Positions 17,919 through 27,331 of a stretch of DNA of 64,000 nucleotides are shown here, piece after piece. Source of the DNA: Aequoribacter sp049615385 (GTDB lineage: Bacteria; Pseudomonadota; Gammaproteobacteria; Pseudomonadales; Halieaceae); the NCBI RefSeq assembly GCF_049615385.1, contig NZ_JBMZFL010000002.1; one strand, written 5' to 3'. Position numbers and translations under genes: made by a program. The first letter of the stretch is position 1. Each line of letters starts with the position of its first letter. The notes beneath the pieces were generated by a model. The model did not search any database. It was given only the letters and a program-made list of their open reading frames with translations, and was not told the DNA's origin.

Positions 17919-18716
17919 ATGAAAAACCAGTATATGGGAAAGTTGGTGGGGGGTCTTATTGGCTTTCTAACCTTGGGCCCCTTGGGCTTGTTACTAGGGC
18001 TTTGGGTGGGTCATGCGTTTGACAAAGGTCTGGGTGGTTTAGCGCAGTTTGCTTCGCCTGAGTTTCGAGCAAAAATTCAAGAAAGCTTTTTTACGACTAC
18101 GTTTCGACTATTGGGTTGCCTAGCGAAGGCCGATGGGCGGGTAAGTGAATCCGAAATAGCTCATGCTGAGGCGCTAATCTCTCAAATGGGTTTAGACGCG
18201 AGGGGTCGACAGCGGGCAATTGCGTTATTTCAAGAGGGGTCAAGTAAAGACTTTCAGTTAGAGGTGGTCGTTAATGATTTCTTAGGTCTAGCTGGTCGCC
18301 ATCCGCAGTTGAAGCAAACGCTGCTGCTTTTCTTAATTTCAATGGCGCTTGCCGATGGCACGATGGATCCCGCCGAGCGCAATGTTCTTGATCATATTGG
18401 CCGGTTGCTTGGATTTAGTGAAGCTCAGGTCGCTCACTTATTACGAATGGCGCAAGCGCAAGGCCGTTTCCATGAAACCCCAGGGTCCCAGGGTACTATT
18501 AATGACATTCAAGTAGCTTACGACGCCTTAGGCGTGCAACAAACGGCCAGCGATGCCGAGGTCAAGCGCGCCTACCGGAAGCTGATGAGCGAGAATCACC
18601 CAGACAAACTGATAGCTAAAGGCGTGCCAGACTCTATGGTCAAACTCGCGACTGAGAAGTCGCAAGAAATCCAAGCGGCTTATGAGTTGATTAAAAAGCA
18701 GCGCGCAAATGCATAG
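17919..18716 (+). CDS. djlA: DjlA-like membrane-anchored DnaJ co-chaperone (TerB plus J domain)
   Basis: A 265-residue protein with a glycine-rich N-terminal membrane segment (GGLIGFLTLGPLGLLLGLWVG), a central TerB-like helical domain (about 55-180, with KADGRVSESEIAHAE and ADGTMDPAERNVL), and a C-terminal J domain (about 195-262) with the invariant HPD in MSENHPDKL. This is the DjlA architecture, a DnaK co-chaperone at the inner membrane. It starts immediately after the acyltransferase stop codon and is convergent with trkH. Confidence 0.9.
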   Translation: MKNQYMGKLVGGLIGFLTLGPLGLLLGLWVGHAFDKGLGGLAQFASPEFRAKIQESFFTTTFRLLGCLAKADGRVSESEIAHAEALISQMGLDARGRQRAIALFQEGSSKDFQLEVVVNDFLGLAGRHPQLKQTLLLFLISMALADGTMDPAERNVLDHIGRLLGFSEAQVAHLLRMAQAQGRFHETPGSQGTINDIQVAYDALGVQQTASDAEVKRAYRKLMSENHPDKLIAKGVPDSMVKLATEKSQEIQAAYELIKKQRANA

Positions 18717-18721
18717 AGCGC

Positions 18722-20170
18722 TTAACGGCGCCAAAACATGGGTGTAAACAATACCAACAAGGTAAATACTTCCAGACGACCCAGTAGCATAGTGAAGGCC
18801 AACACTAACTTCGTGTGGTCCGATACGGTAGAGTAGTTCGCAGACACATCACCCAAGCCTGGGCCTAAGTTGTTTAATGACGCCGCAACGGCAGAGAAAG
18901 CGCTTAAAAAATCTAAGCCCATTGCCATTAGAAGTAACAAGATCATCAAAAATGCGATGACATAAACGGCGAAAAAGCTCCACACAGCGCTCACAATAGC
19001 TGCATCTACTCGACGTCCGCCGACTCGCAGTGGAATGATGGCTTGAGGGTGGATGAGCTGGCGCATCTCGCGCAGGCCCTGTTTCACGATTAATAAAACC
19101 CGCATCACTTTCAGGCCGCCACCTGTAGAGCCAACGCAGCCGCCAATAAACGAAAACAATATCAGCATCATAGGAAGAAAGGTTGGCCAAGACGAAAAGT
19201 CTGTTGTCGTGAAGCCGGTCGTTGTTGCCATGGATATTGCTTGGAAGACGCCGTGCACCACACTTTCTTGCGGATCAAGAGTTTTTGTGGCGAGTAATAT
19301 CAGGCAGGTTACGACGATGCTCGCTGCAAGACAAAGCAAAAAGAAACCCGTTTCGGGATCTGAAACATAACCTTTTAGGCTTTTGTGTTTCCAAGCAAAA
19401 AAATGTAGACCAAAGTTTATGGCGGCAATCGCCATAAATAAGCTGCTAATCCATAAAATGCTATCGTTGTTAAAGTAGCCCATGCTCGCGTCGTGGGTGG
19501 AGAAGCCACCAATGGCAACCGTGGAAAACGCATGTCCAATGGCATCGAAGCTATTCATACCGGCCAAGTAATAAGCCAAAGCGCAGGCCAAGGTGAGGGT
19601 AATATAGACGTAAAACAGCGCGAGAGCCGTGCCGCTGATACGAGGCGTCAGCTTGTTGTCCTTGGATGGACCTGGCGTTTCGGCCCGATACAAGGCCATA
19701 CCTCCGACCCCGAGCATGGGCAATATCGCCATGGCGACTACGATAATTCCGATACCGCCTAACCACTGCAATAACTGACGATAGAGTAACAGTGACCTTG
19801 GCAGATCATCCAGTCCAACTAAAACCGTCGCACCCGTAGTCGTCAACCCTGAGATCGACTCAAAAATTGCCGCGGGCAATGTCAAACCAAGGTCGGGTGC
19901 TAACCATAAAGGCGCAGCTCCAAAGGTCCCAAGAACTAACCAAAATAAAGACGTTACGAAAAAGCCATCGCGAATACGTAGTTCTGAATGCGCACCTGCG
20001 CAGGGAGCCCATAGTAAGAACCCACCTAAGAGGGTAATTAAAAAACCATCAATAAACGCCGTTATCGTGTTGTCTTGATCAAGCCACGCAAGCGCAAGCG
20101 AGGGTAGCATAGCGGTCGAAAACAGCATTAGCAGTATGCCAAGAATTCTAAAGGAGGTTGCTAACGACAT
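18722..20170 (-). CDS. trkH: Trk system potassium uptake protein TrkH
   Basis: A 482-residue membrane protein of the TrkH/TrkG potassium channel family, with repeated membrane-pore-membrane units. Selectivity-type loops are visible as SGLTTTGATVL, AIGGFSTHDASMGYF, TTTGFTTTDF and SLNNLGPGLG. The gene lies three bases after trkA, its NAD-binding regulatory partner, and is the last gene of the def-fmt-rsmB-trkA-trkH series. Confidence 0.95.
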   Translation of the reverse strand: MSLATSFRILGILLMLFSTAMLPSLALAWLDQDNTITAFIDGFLITLLGGFLLWAPCAGAHSELRIRDGFFVTSLFWLVLGTFGAAPLWLAPDLGLTLPAAIFESISGLTTTGATVLVGLDDLPRSLLLYRQLLQWLGGIGIIVVAMAILPMLGVGGMALYRAETPGPSKDNKLTPRISGTALALFYVYITLTLACALAYYLAGMNSFDAIGHAFSTVAIGGFSTHDASMGYFNNDSILWISSLFMAIAAINFGLHFFAWKHKSLKGYVSDPETGFFLLCLAASIVVTCLILLATKTLDPQESVVHGVFQAISMATTTGFTTTDFSSWPTFLPMMLILFSFIGGCVGSTGGGLKVMRVLLIVKQGLREMRQLIHPQAIIPLRVGGRRVDAAIVSAVWSFFAVYVIAFLMILLLLMAMGLDFLSAFSAVAASLNNLGPGLGDVSANYSTVSDHTKLVLAFTMLLGRLEVFTLLVLFTPMFWRR

Positions 20171-20173
20171 AAC

Positions 20174-21550
20174 CTAAAAGAAAAATCCAAAGCCCGGATT
20201 GAACAGCTTCTCGACTTCCCCTATTCGGGCTTTGTCGGTTACAAAAAGAATGACGTGATCCTCGTGTTCAACCGCGACATGTCCGTGCGCGATAATAACA
20301 TCGTTGCCGCGCACAATTGCTCCGATCGTGACGCCCGCGGGCAGCTTAATCTCATCGAGTCGGCGGCCCACGACCTTGGATGATTTTTTATCTCCCCGTG
20401 CGACGATTTCTAGAGACTCCGCTGCTCCTCGACGAAGTGAGTGCACACTACTAACATCACCTTTCCGGACATGGGTGAGCAATGTACCAATCGTTATTTG
20501 TTGGGGTGAAATTGAGATATCGATTTCGTCACCAATAAGCTCGGAGTAAGCAGGATTGGTGATGAGTGTGATGACTTTCTTGGCTCCCATTCGTTTTGCT
20601 AACATCGACATCATAATGTTGGATTCGTCGTTGTTGGTCAAAGCACAAAACACATCGGTGGTTTCAATATTTTCGTTACGCAAAAGCTGAGGATCTGCGG
20701 CACTTCCGTGCAGCACTAGCGCGGACTTCATTTTTTCTGACAGTGTTCGACAGCGCTGGTAGTTTTGCTCGATGATTTTAACGTCATACTGGTCTTCTAG
20801 AGCCAACGCTAGCGTGCTACCAATGTTACCGCCGCCAGCGACGATCACTTTGCGATAATCCTTATCGATGCGTCGAAGTTCTGACATAACGTTGCGAATA
20901 TGCTTTCGGTCTGCCAAGAAAAAGACCTCGTCCCCGGCCTCGACGATGGTATCGCCCTCGGGAATCAGCGGACGATCTTGCCGGAAAATAGCGGCGACAC
21001 GAGTATCAACTTTTGGCATGTGCTCGCGTATTTCTTTGAGCTGATGCCCAACAATAGGACCGCCTGCGACTGCGCGGACGGCCACCAGCTGCACGCGCCC
21101 GTCTGCAAAATCTAGCACCTGCAGTGCACCCGGATTTACGATAAGTTGTTTGATGTTTTGGGTAACCAATTGCTCGGGCCCAATAATGACGTCAATGGGT
21201 ATGTGGGCTTCTTCAAACAGGCGGGAGTGGTAGTTCAAGTAATCTTGGTCTCGAATTCGAGCAATTTTTTTAGGGCTATTGAACACACTGTGAGCGACCT
21301 GGCAGGCGACGATGTTAATTTCGTCACTGTTGGTCACTGCAATAATGAGCTCGGCGTCTGCGGCTCCGGCGCGCTCTAGGGTCGAGGGCAAGGATGCAGG
21401 GCCTTCCACTGTGCGAATATCGAGCCGGTCTTGCAAGCCTCTAAGGATAGCGGCGTCAGTGTCTACTACGGTAATATCGTTTTGTTCGCTGGCCAGCTGT
21501 TCGGCGAGCGTGCCGCCTACTTGACCTGCACCTAGTATGATGATTTTCAT
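20174..21550 (-). CDS. trkA: Trk system potassium uptake regulator TrkA
   Basis: A 458-residue cytoplasmic gating protein with two RCK modules. Nucleotide-binding motifs occur at the start (GAGQVGGTLAE) and in the middle (GGGNIGSTLALAL). Length and duplicated structure are typical. It sits between rsmB and trkH, the order also seen in other gammaproteobacteria. Confidence 0.96.
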   Translation of the reverse strand: MKIIILGAGQVGGTLAEQLASEQNDITVVDTDAAILRGLQDRLDIRTVEGPASLPSTLERAGAADAELIIAVTNSDEINIVACQVAHSVFNSPKKIARIRDQDYLNYHSRLFEEAHIPIDVIIGPEQLVTQNIKQLIVNPGALQVLDFADGRVQLVAVRAVAGGPIVGHQLKEIREHMPKVDTRVAAIFRQDRPLIPEGDTIVEAGDEVFFLADRKHIRNVMSELRRIDKDYRKVIVAGGGNIGSTLALALEDQYDVKIIEQNYQRCRTLSEKMKSALVLHGSAADPQLLRNENIETTDVFCALTNNDESNIMMSMLAKRMGAKKVITLITNPAYSELIGDEIDISISPQQITIGTLLTHVRKGDVSSVHSLRRGAAESLEIVARGDKKSSKVVGRRLDEIKLPAGVTIGAIVRGNDVIIAHGHVAVEHEDHVILFVTDKARIGEVEKLFNPGFGFFF

Positions 21551-21627
21551 CGCGATTCGGTGCCTACTAAGGTTTTACGTACCATACTGAATCCTGCTTT
21601 AGAATCCCAGTGTTTTTGTTTGTGGCT

Positions 21628-22905
21628 TCAAGCTTTTTGTACGCGACAAAAGTACAACCCATCCGAGCCGTCTCTTTGGGGAATGAGCTGACGCCCAAAC
21701 TCTGTGGTGTACCCCCATGATTTGTTAATTGCCTGTATCGAGGCCTGTTTTTCTTGTTGCAGAAACAGTCGGATTGTTTGATCGTTTTCTTGCTCGAAGA
21801 TCGAGCAAGTGACGTACAAAAGCGTTCCACCCGGTTTGAGTTTGGGCCAAAGATTTTGCAGAATTTGAAGCTGCTGAGCGTGAAACTGCGCTAAATCTGA
21901 CTCCAATCGCAAGGTCTTAATGTCGGGGTGCCGACGAACAACTCCAGAGCCCGAGCATGGCACGTCGGCAAGAATATGATCAAAACATACCTGTTCGGCG
22001 TCCTGCGCTTGCGAAAGTTCTTGTATGTCGATAGTTAACCCAAGCCGTTCGGAGCTTTCTCTCACTTTAAGTAAGCGCTCACTATTTATGTCGCGCGCTA
22101 CAAAGTGGGCGTCAGGATATAACTCCGCTAAATGGCAGGTTTTTCCTCCGGGTGCGGAGCACGCATCTAAAACTTTTTGCTTGGGTTCGATCGCGAAGAG
22201 TTGAGCGGCTACCTGAGCCGCTTCGTCTTGGATTGACACCCAACCTTTGTCAAAGCCTGGAAGTTTTTCTACGGAGCAAGCTTGATTTAAACGGATACAC
22301 TCGGGTGCGAGTTCGGACAGTGTGCCATCAATATCGATAGATCGTAGTGTCTGTAGGTAGTCGTCAGCAGAGTGAAGCCGAGGGTTAACTCGCAGACACA
22401 TCGGCCCAGCATGATTATTGGCGTCAATAATCTCTGCTGCGCGTTCTGGCCATTGTGCGACGACCATTTGGTACATCCACTCAGAATGAGCGGCTTCCGC
22501 CGCGTTGGTTAAATTTGCGCGGAGCGTATCTTGCTCTCGAAGAAAGCGACGTAAACAACCGTTGATGAGTTTAATCGCCCATGTTCTTTTAAGCTTTTTC
22601 GCCAGATTCACGCTTTCGTTGACTGCCGCATGGTCCGGGGTCCGCATGTACTCAATTTGATACAGGCCTGTCAGCAAAATAGCATGAACTTCGGCTTCTT
22701 TGGGTTTGATGGGTTTCGACAGCAATTGGTTCAGCAACCCACTGAGTCTTGGTAGCGCATTGATGGTGCCCTGCGCTAGTTGGTGAGCAAACGCTTTTTG
22801 TTGAGGATCCAGACCTTGATCAAAATCCGAGACTCGAATCGCGTGACCTGTCAGTACTTGGCTTACAGCTCGAATCGCGCTGAGTCTTGCAATAGAGGGG
22901 TTCAT
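21628..22905 (-). CDS. rsmB: 16S rRNA (cytosine(967)-C5)-methyltransferase RsmB
   Basis: A 425-residue SAM-dependent methyltransferase with an N-terminal NusB-like RNA-binding domain (about 1-140) and a C-terminal Rossmann domain. Catalytic features are DACSAPGGKTCHLAE, the DVPCSGSGVVRRHPD loop with its conserved Cys, and the second catalytic Cys in YVTCSIFEQEN. It overlaps the end of fmt by four bases (ATGA). Confidence 0.95.
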   Translation of the reverse strand: MNPSIARLSAIRAVSQVLTGHAIRVSDFDQGLDPQQKAFAHQLAQGTINALPRLSGLLNQLLSKPIKPKEAEVHAILLTGLYQIEYMRTPDHAAVNESVNLAKKLKRTWAIKLINGCLRRFLREQDTLRANLTNAAEAAHSEWMYQMVVAQWPERAAEIIDANNHAGPMCLRVNPRLHSADDYLQTLRSIDIDGTLSELAPECIRLNQACSVEKLPGFDKGWVSIQDEAAQVAAQLFAIEPKQKVLDACSAPGGKTCHLAELYPDAHFVARDINSERLLKVRESSERLGLTIDIQELSQAQDAEQVCFDHILADVPCSGSGVVRRHPDIKTLRLESDLAQFHAQQLQILQNLWPKLKPGGTLLYVTCSIFEQENDQTIRLFLQQEKQASIQAINKSWGYTTEFGRQLIPQRDGSDGLYFCRVQKA

Positions 22906-23870
22906 GCCAGAGGTCTACCAAGTATCGCACCTACGACGAAAGGATTCTTGTTGTTATTGAGCACATCTCTCACTGCTAAGGCCTTACCGCCGGGCAGTTG
23001 CACTTGAGTAAGGTTTAAAATGCCTGCGCCGCACTGCACCTGAATGCCTTTCCCACAGGCATCTAGAATGGTTCCCGCGGGGTGCTCTGATTGGCTTGTC
23101 TCATCAATGACAGCTGCTTCATGAATTCTCAGGCGCTCGTCATTGGCGCTGGTAAAAGCACCCGGGAATGGGTAAAAAGCCCGAATCTTGCGATCCACGG
23201 TAAGGGCTGATTGGCTAAAATCGATAAAGGCTTCAGCTTTGGTGATTTTGTGGGCGTAAGTAGATTTTTCGTGATCTTGTGGTTCAGCTTGGCGTTGCAG
23301 GTTTTTTAGGTCTTTGAGAGTGGTAATGAGTGTTTTTGCCCCGAGTGTCTCGAGTTCGCTGAATAAAGACCCTGAAGTTGTCGTTGATGTAATAGGGCTG
23401 GTCCGCACCGCAAGAACAGGACCCGTGTCCAAGCCCGCCTCCATTTGCATTATGCAAACACCAGTCTCGTTATCGCCTGCTTCAACCGCTCGTTGCACCG
23501 GTGCTGCGCCGCGCCAGCGTGGGAGCAAAGATGCGTGTACATTTAAACAACCATACTTTGGCGTATCTAACACCGCTTGGGGCAACAACATGCCGTAAGC
23601 AACAACAACAAGTACATCTAGGTTTTGGTCTGCCAGGTTTTTTTGGATATGGTCATCTTTTAGGCTAGTGGGTTGCCAAACCGGGATATTGGCAGTTTCT
23701 GCCACGATTTTTGTTGGGCTTGGCATAAGCTTTTTGCCGCGCCCCGCGGGTCGGTCGGGTTGCGTGAGTACGAGGGGTACATCAAATCCATGTTGCAGAA
23801 GCGCCTGCAGGTGTTTGGCAGCAAATTCTGGCGTTCCAGCAAAGCCTACGCGAAGAGTCTGCGCCGCCAT
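22902..23870 (-). CDS. fmt: Methionyl-tRNA formyltransferase
   Basis: A 322-residue enzyme that formylates initiator Met-tRNA. It begins LRVGFAGTPEFAAKHLQAL and carries the family block LNVHASLLPRWRGAAPVQRA, including the conserved HxSLLP core. Its start codon overlaps the def stop codon by one base (TAATG); def-fmt coupling is conserved across bacteria. Confidence 0.96.
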   Translation of the reverse strand: MAAQTLRVGFAGTPEFAAKHLQALLQHGFDVPLVLTQPDRPAGRGKKLMPSPTKIVAETANIPVWQPTSLKDDHIQKNLADQNLDVLVVVAYGMLLPQAVLDTPKYGCLNVHASLLPRWRGAAPVQRAVEAGDNETGVCIMQMEAGLDTGPVLAVRTSPITSTTTSGSLFSELETLGAKTLITTLKDLKNLQRQAEPQDHEKSTYAHKITKAEAFIDFSQSALTVDRKIRAFYPFPGAFTSANDERLRIHEAAVIDETSQSEHPAGTILDACGKGIQVQCGAGILNLTQVQLPGGKALAVRDVLNNNKNPFVVGAILGRPLA

Positions 23871-24376
23871 TAGGCTTTTGCTCGGTGAGCTTTTTCAAGC
23901 TTTCTTCGGATGCGATTGCGTTTTAAGGGAGACAGGTAATCGACGAACAGCTTGCCGTCCAAGTGGTCAATTTCGTGTTGCAAGCAAATTGCTAACAAGC
24001 CACCCAGTTCTTCTTCGTAGGCTTCACCTTGTTCGTTGAGAGCTCGAACCTTGATTCGCTGAGGTCTGCATACGGTGTCGTAAAAGCCAGGAACGGATAA
24101 GCACCCCTCATCGTATTCTCCCAGCTCTGGGTCAAGTACCTCTACTTCAGGGTTAATAAATACACGTGGTTCTGATTTGTCTTCGCTGACGTCGATCACG
24201 AGGATGCGCTCATGCACATTCACCTGTGTTGCCGCAAGACCAATGCCCGGCGCCTGGTACATGGTTTCGAACATATCTTTAATAAGAGCGCGATGCTGGT
24301 CTGTCACCTCTACCACAGGTTTGGCGATGGTGCGCAAGCGAGGATCGGGGAATTCTAGAATTTGCAGTAAAGCCAT
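23870..24376 (-). CDS. def: Peptide deformylase
   Basis: A metalloenzyme that removes the N-formyl group from new proteins. Motif 1 GIGLAATQVN, motif 2 EGCLSVPG and motif 3 QHEIDHLDG supply the metal ligands (one Cys, two His) and the catalytic Glu. The ATG at 24376 gives the usual N-terminus MALLQILEFPDPRLR and 168 residues. The frame is open to an ATG at 24406, but that ATG overlaps a TATAAT promoter-like element (about 24405-24410), which argues against it. Confidence 0.95.
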   Translation of the reverse strand: MALLQILEFPDPRLRTIAKPVVEVTDQHRALIKDMFETMYQAPGIGLAATQVNVHERILVIDVSEDKSEPRVFINPEVEVLDPELGEYDEGCLSVPGFYDTVCRPQRIKVRALNEQGEAYEEELGGLLAICLQHEIDHLDGKLFVDYLSPLKRNRIRRKLEKAHRAKA

Positions 24377-24528
24377 AATCGTAAAGTCGTTAAGTTCACC
24401 GACCATTATACCGCAATGGCTAAGTGCAGGTTAACGTTTCATCGAAATCGCTCAGGGGCTGTGAATTTTGCCCACAAAGAGTATCATGCTGTCATATCCA
24501 AAAGTTTGAAATAACAGGTTGCCTAGTT

Positions 24529-25593
24529 ATGTTGTGTCGAGTCAGTCGTCTGTGGTGGGCTCTGTTCATGTCCTTAGTTATCGCAAGCACAGCTAACGCT
24601 GAGGATTTGCTTGAGGTAAATCCGGGTGCACCGACAGAATACCGTGTCCAGTCAGGTGATACTTTGTGGGATATTGCCGATATGTACTTGTCTGAGCCCT
24701 GGCGCTGGCAGGAATTGTGGGCAGGCAATCCTCACATCGATAACCCAGACTTGATCTACCCAGGAGATGTACTCAGTTTACGCGTGCCTAAGGGTGGTAG
24801 ACCACAGCTACGTATTTCACGCGGTGGCGAGGTAAAACTCAAACCTGGAATGCGCGTCACGCCCTTAGATCTAGCCATTCCATTAATCGGGCTAGACGAG
24901 ATAGGTGCATTTTTGCGCCGTAATCGTGTGTTAGACAAAGAACAGGCCGAAAATGCGCCCTATATCTTGGCCTCCAACAAACAGAACTTATTAAGTGCAC
25001 CTGGCGATGTTGTGGTTGCTCGGGGGGCTATTCATGCCACAACCCAATCAAAGCAAGACACCATGTATGGGGTTTATCGCGTAGGTCAGCAGTTCAAAGA
25101 TCCCGTCACTGGTGAAGCCTTAGGTCTTGAGGCGCGCTTAATTGGGTCCGCCCAAAAACTTGAGAGCTCTTCTAACAGTTCGGATTTAACCGAATTTGAA
25201 GTTAAAACGGTAAAAGAAGAAATTCGGCAAGGGGATCGTTTACTGCCGCTCCGGGAACGAATTTTGGACGCGGCGTATCAACCTCGCGCCCCAGAATTTG
25301 AGGTGAGCGACGGCTACATGATTGCCGTTGAGGGCGGGGTCAATCAAATAGGTTCATTGAACACAGTCATATTGAATAAAGGTGCTCGCGACGGCTTAGA
25401 AGTGGGCCACATGCTGCACATTTATCAAACTGGCGCGCGCGTGCGTGATGAACTTGAGGGTGACATGGTGCGTTTGCCGGATGTGCGAGCCGGCTTGCTC
25501 ATGGTCTTTGAAGTGTTCGACAAGTCCAGTTTGGCGGTCGTACTCAAAGCGAGTCGACCCTTGTCTGTCATGGATAAAGTTAAAACCCCGTAA
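24529..25593 (+). CDS. Exported LysM-domain protein
   Basis: A 354-residue secreted protein with a signal peptide ending ASTANA before EDLLEV, then a LysM peptidoglycan-binding domain (about 37-83: YRVQSGDTLWDIADMYL to LIYPGDVLSL). The rest has no motif I recognise. The ATG at 24529 is chosen because it starts the signal peptide and has CAGG upstream; the open frame extends to 24424 without a sensible N-terminus. It is divergent from def and precedes dprA, the same arrangement as in Pseudomonas. Catalytic function is not evident. Confidence 0.88.
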   Translation: MLCRVSRLWWALFMSLVIASTANAEDLLEVNPGAPTEYRVQSGDTLWDIADMYLSEPWRWQELWAGNPHIDNPDLIYPGDVLSLRVPKGGRPQLRISRGGEVKLKPGMRVTPLDLAIPLIGLDEIGAFLRRNRVLDKEQAENAPYILASNKQNLLSAPGDVVVARGAIHATTQSKQDTMYGVYRVGQQFKDPVTGEALGLEARLIGSAQKLESSSNSSDLTEFEVKTVKEEIRQGDRLLPLRERILDAAYQPRAPEFEVSDGYMIAVEGGVNQIGSLNTVILNKGARDGLEVGHMLHIYQTGARVRDELEGDMVRLPDVRAGLLMVFEVFDKSSLAVVLKASRPLSVMDKVKTP

Positions 25594-25629
25594 CTAAAAA
25601 CTTTTACATCGGTCGATCAAGGATGATCT

Positions 25630-26751
25630 ATGGACCTCTCAGAACAGGAAGTTATGGCGCTGTTGCACAGCGCCACCCGCGGCAATGATCCTTCGCTCGC
25701 AGCTGCCTTCATGCACTTTGGCAATGTTTCTGCACTTTTGGCCGGCTCAGCTCAAGAGTGGGCTGCATTTGAATCGGACACAGGAGCGTCCTGCATCGTC
25801 TACAAAGCCGTCTTGCAGCGAATTTGCTCTGGACGATTACGCCCTGAGGAGCGGCAGGTTGTCGATTTGCTTCGTGATCTTGACGTTCAGGTCTTAATTC
25901 CGAGTGATGCCGCCTATCCGATACTGCTTCGGCAAATTCCCGACCCCCCGCCCGTATTGTATCGGCGCGGGATTTGGCAGGACTTGAATACCCCGCAGAT
26001 AGCGATGGTGGGTGCACGCAAAGCATCTCCGCAAGCGCAGAAATTGGCGCAAACCTTCGCCCGCGATCTCGCTGCTAATGGCTTAGTCGTTACCAGTGGT
26101 ATGGCGATTGGAATTGATGCTTTTGCGCACATAGGCGCCTTGGAATCGGGACACACTATTGCGGTGCTAGGCACCGGTATTGATCAGGTCTACCCGAAGC
26201 GACATCATCGATTGGCCCAGCAAATCCTTGAGCGCGGCTGTTTGCTGTCTGATCACCCTGTTGGCACGGGCCCTGCTCATTACACCTTTCCCAAGCGTAA
26301 TCGGATTGTCAGCGGACTGTCACGCATCGTCATAGTAGTTGAAGCCGCGCGTAACAGTGGCTCCTTGATAACTGCCCGCCATGCCTTGGACCAAAATAAA
26401 GAACTCATGGTTTTTCCGTGGTCGGTGTTACACCACCAGGGTATGGGGTGTTTGGATCTTGTGGTTGATGGCGCCGGTGTAATTCGAGATCTTCAAGACG
26501 TTTGGTTGGCGTTGGCAAAAACAGATTTAAGACTCGAGTTACAGTCGATGCCCGAAGATCAAAGCGTTCTTAATATAGATCTAAGTCCCGATTGCAAGCG
26601 CCTACTACGTTTAATGGGCGATACTCCGGTCAGCAGTGTCGATTTATCGGCGCGGGTTAAAAAGCCTGTTACCTGGGTGCAAGAACACTTGCTGGAACTG
26701 GAGTTGGCTAACTGCATCACGGTGTCGGGGTTTGGCTACGTTCGACTTTAA
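25630..26751 (+). CDS. dprA: DNA-processing protein DprA (Smf)
   Basis: A 373-residue protein with the central Rossmann-like DprA domain, which in transformable bacteria loads RecA onto incoming single-stranded DNA. The core motifs are MVGARKASPQAQ, VTSGMAIGIDAFAHIGAL and the block TFPKRNRIVSGLSRIVIVVEAARNSGSL, broken here for length as TFPKRNRIVSG and EAARNSGSLITA. A C-terminal winged-helix-like segment follows (about 300-373). It lies 36 bases after the LysM gene and likely shares its transcript. Confidence 0.95.
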   Translation: MDLSEQEVMALLHSATRGNDPSLAAAFMHFGNVSALLAGSAQEWAAFESDTGASCIVYKAVLQRICSGRLRPEERQVVDLLRDLDVQVLIPSDAAYPILLRQIPDPPPVLYRRGIWQDLNTPQIAMVGARKASPQAQKLAQTFARDLAANGLVVTSGMAIGIDAFAHIGALESGHTIAVLGTGIDQVYPKRHHRLAQQILERGCLLSDHPVGTGPAHYTFPKRNRIVSGLSRIVIVVEAARNSGSLITARHALDQNKELMVFPWSVLHHQGMGCLDLVVDGAGVIRDLQDVWLALAKTDLRLELQSMPEDQSVLNIDLSPDCKRLLRLMGDTPVSSVDLSARVKKPVTWVQEHLLELELANCITVSGFGYVRL

Positions 26752-26823
26752 ATTTACCTTATTGGGTTTCATTGTTAAGATGCGCGCCCTATCTTTGCAA
26801 TAAGCAACCAGAGGAGAGTGATT

Positions 26824-27327
26824 ATGAGCGCACCATTTGTTGCGATCGTTATGGGGTCTGATTCCGATTTACCCGTTATGGAAGCCAGCTTCGACGTTCT
26901 GAAAAAATTCGGTATTCCCTTTGAGGTTCGCATTACCTCGGCACACCGTACGCCAGCGGCTGCCAAGGCTTTTGTTGAGGACGCCGATAAACGAGGCTGC
27001 GCAGCTTTTATCGCAGCAGCGGGTATGGCCGCGCATTTGGCCGGCGCCGTATCGGCGACGACGGTAAAACCCGTAATTGGTGTGCCTATGAATGCGTCTC
27101 TGGATGGTTTAGACGCCTTGCTCTCTACCGTGCAAATGCCAGCAGGTATTCCGGTGGCGACAGTTGCTATTGGTAAAGCGGGCGCCAAAAATGCGGCCTA
27201 TTTAGCGGCGCAAATCATTGCAGTATCGGACCCCGCATTGGCCGAGGCTTTGCGCGAAGAACGTGCAGATAATGCTCGTGCAATCGAAGACAAAAACGCA
27301 GCGTTACAGGCTCAACTCAAAGGTTAA
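26824..27327 (+). CDS. purE: N5-carboxyaminoimidazole ribonucleotide mutase PurE
   Basis: A 167-residue purine biosynthesis enzyme that converts N5-CAIR to CAIR. The signature MGSDSDLPVME and the ITSAHRTPAAA block with the catalytic His are present, as is AAAGMAAHLAG. The ATG at 26824 is preferred over a GTG two codons upstream because GAGGAG lies at the correct distance. PurK, its usual neighbour and substrate supplier, is not adjacent; tsaC follows instead with only four bases between them. Confidence 0.95.
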   Translation: MSAPFVAIVMGSDSDLPVMEASFDVLKKFGIPFEVRITSAHRTPAAAKAFVEDADKRGCAAFIAAAGMAAHLAGAVSATTVKPVIGVPMNASLDGLDALLSTVQMPAGIPVATVAIGKAGAKNAAYLAAQIIAVSDPALAEALREERADNARAIEDKNAALQAQLKG

Positions 27328-27331
27328 AACG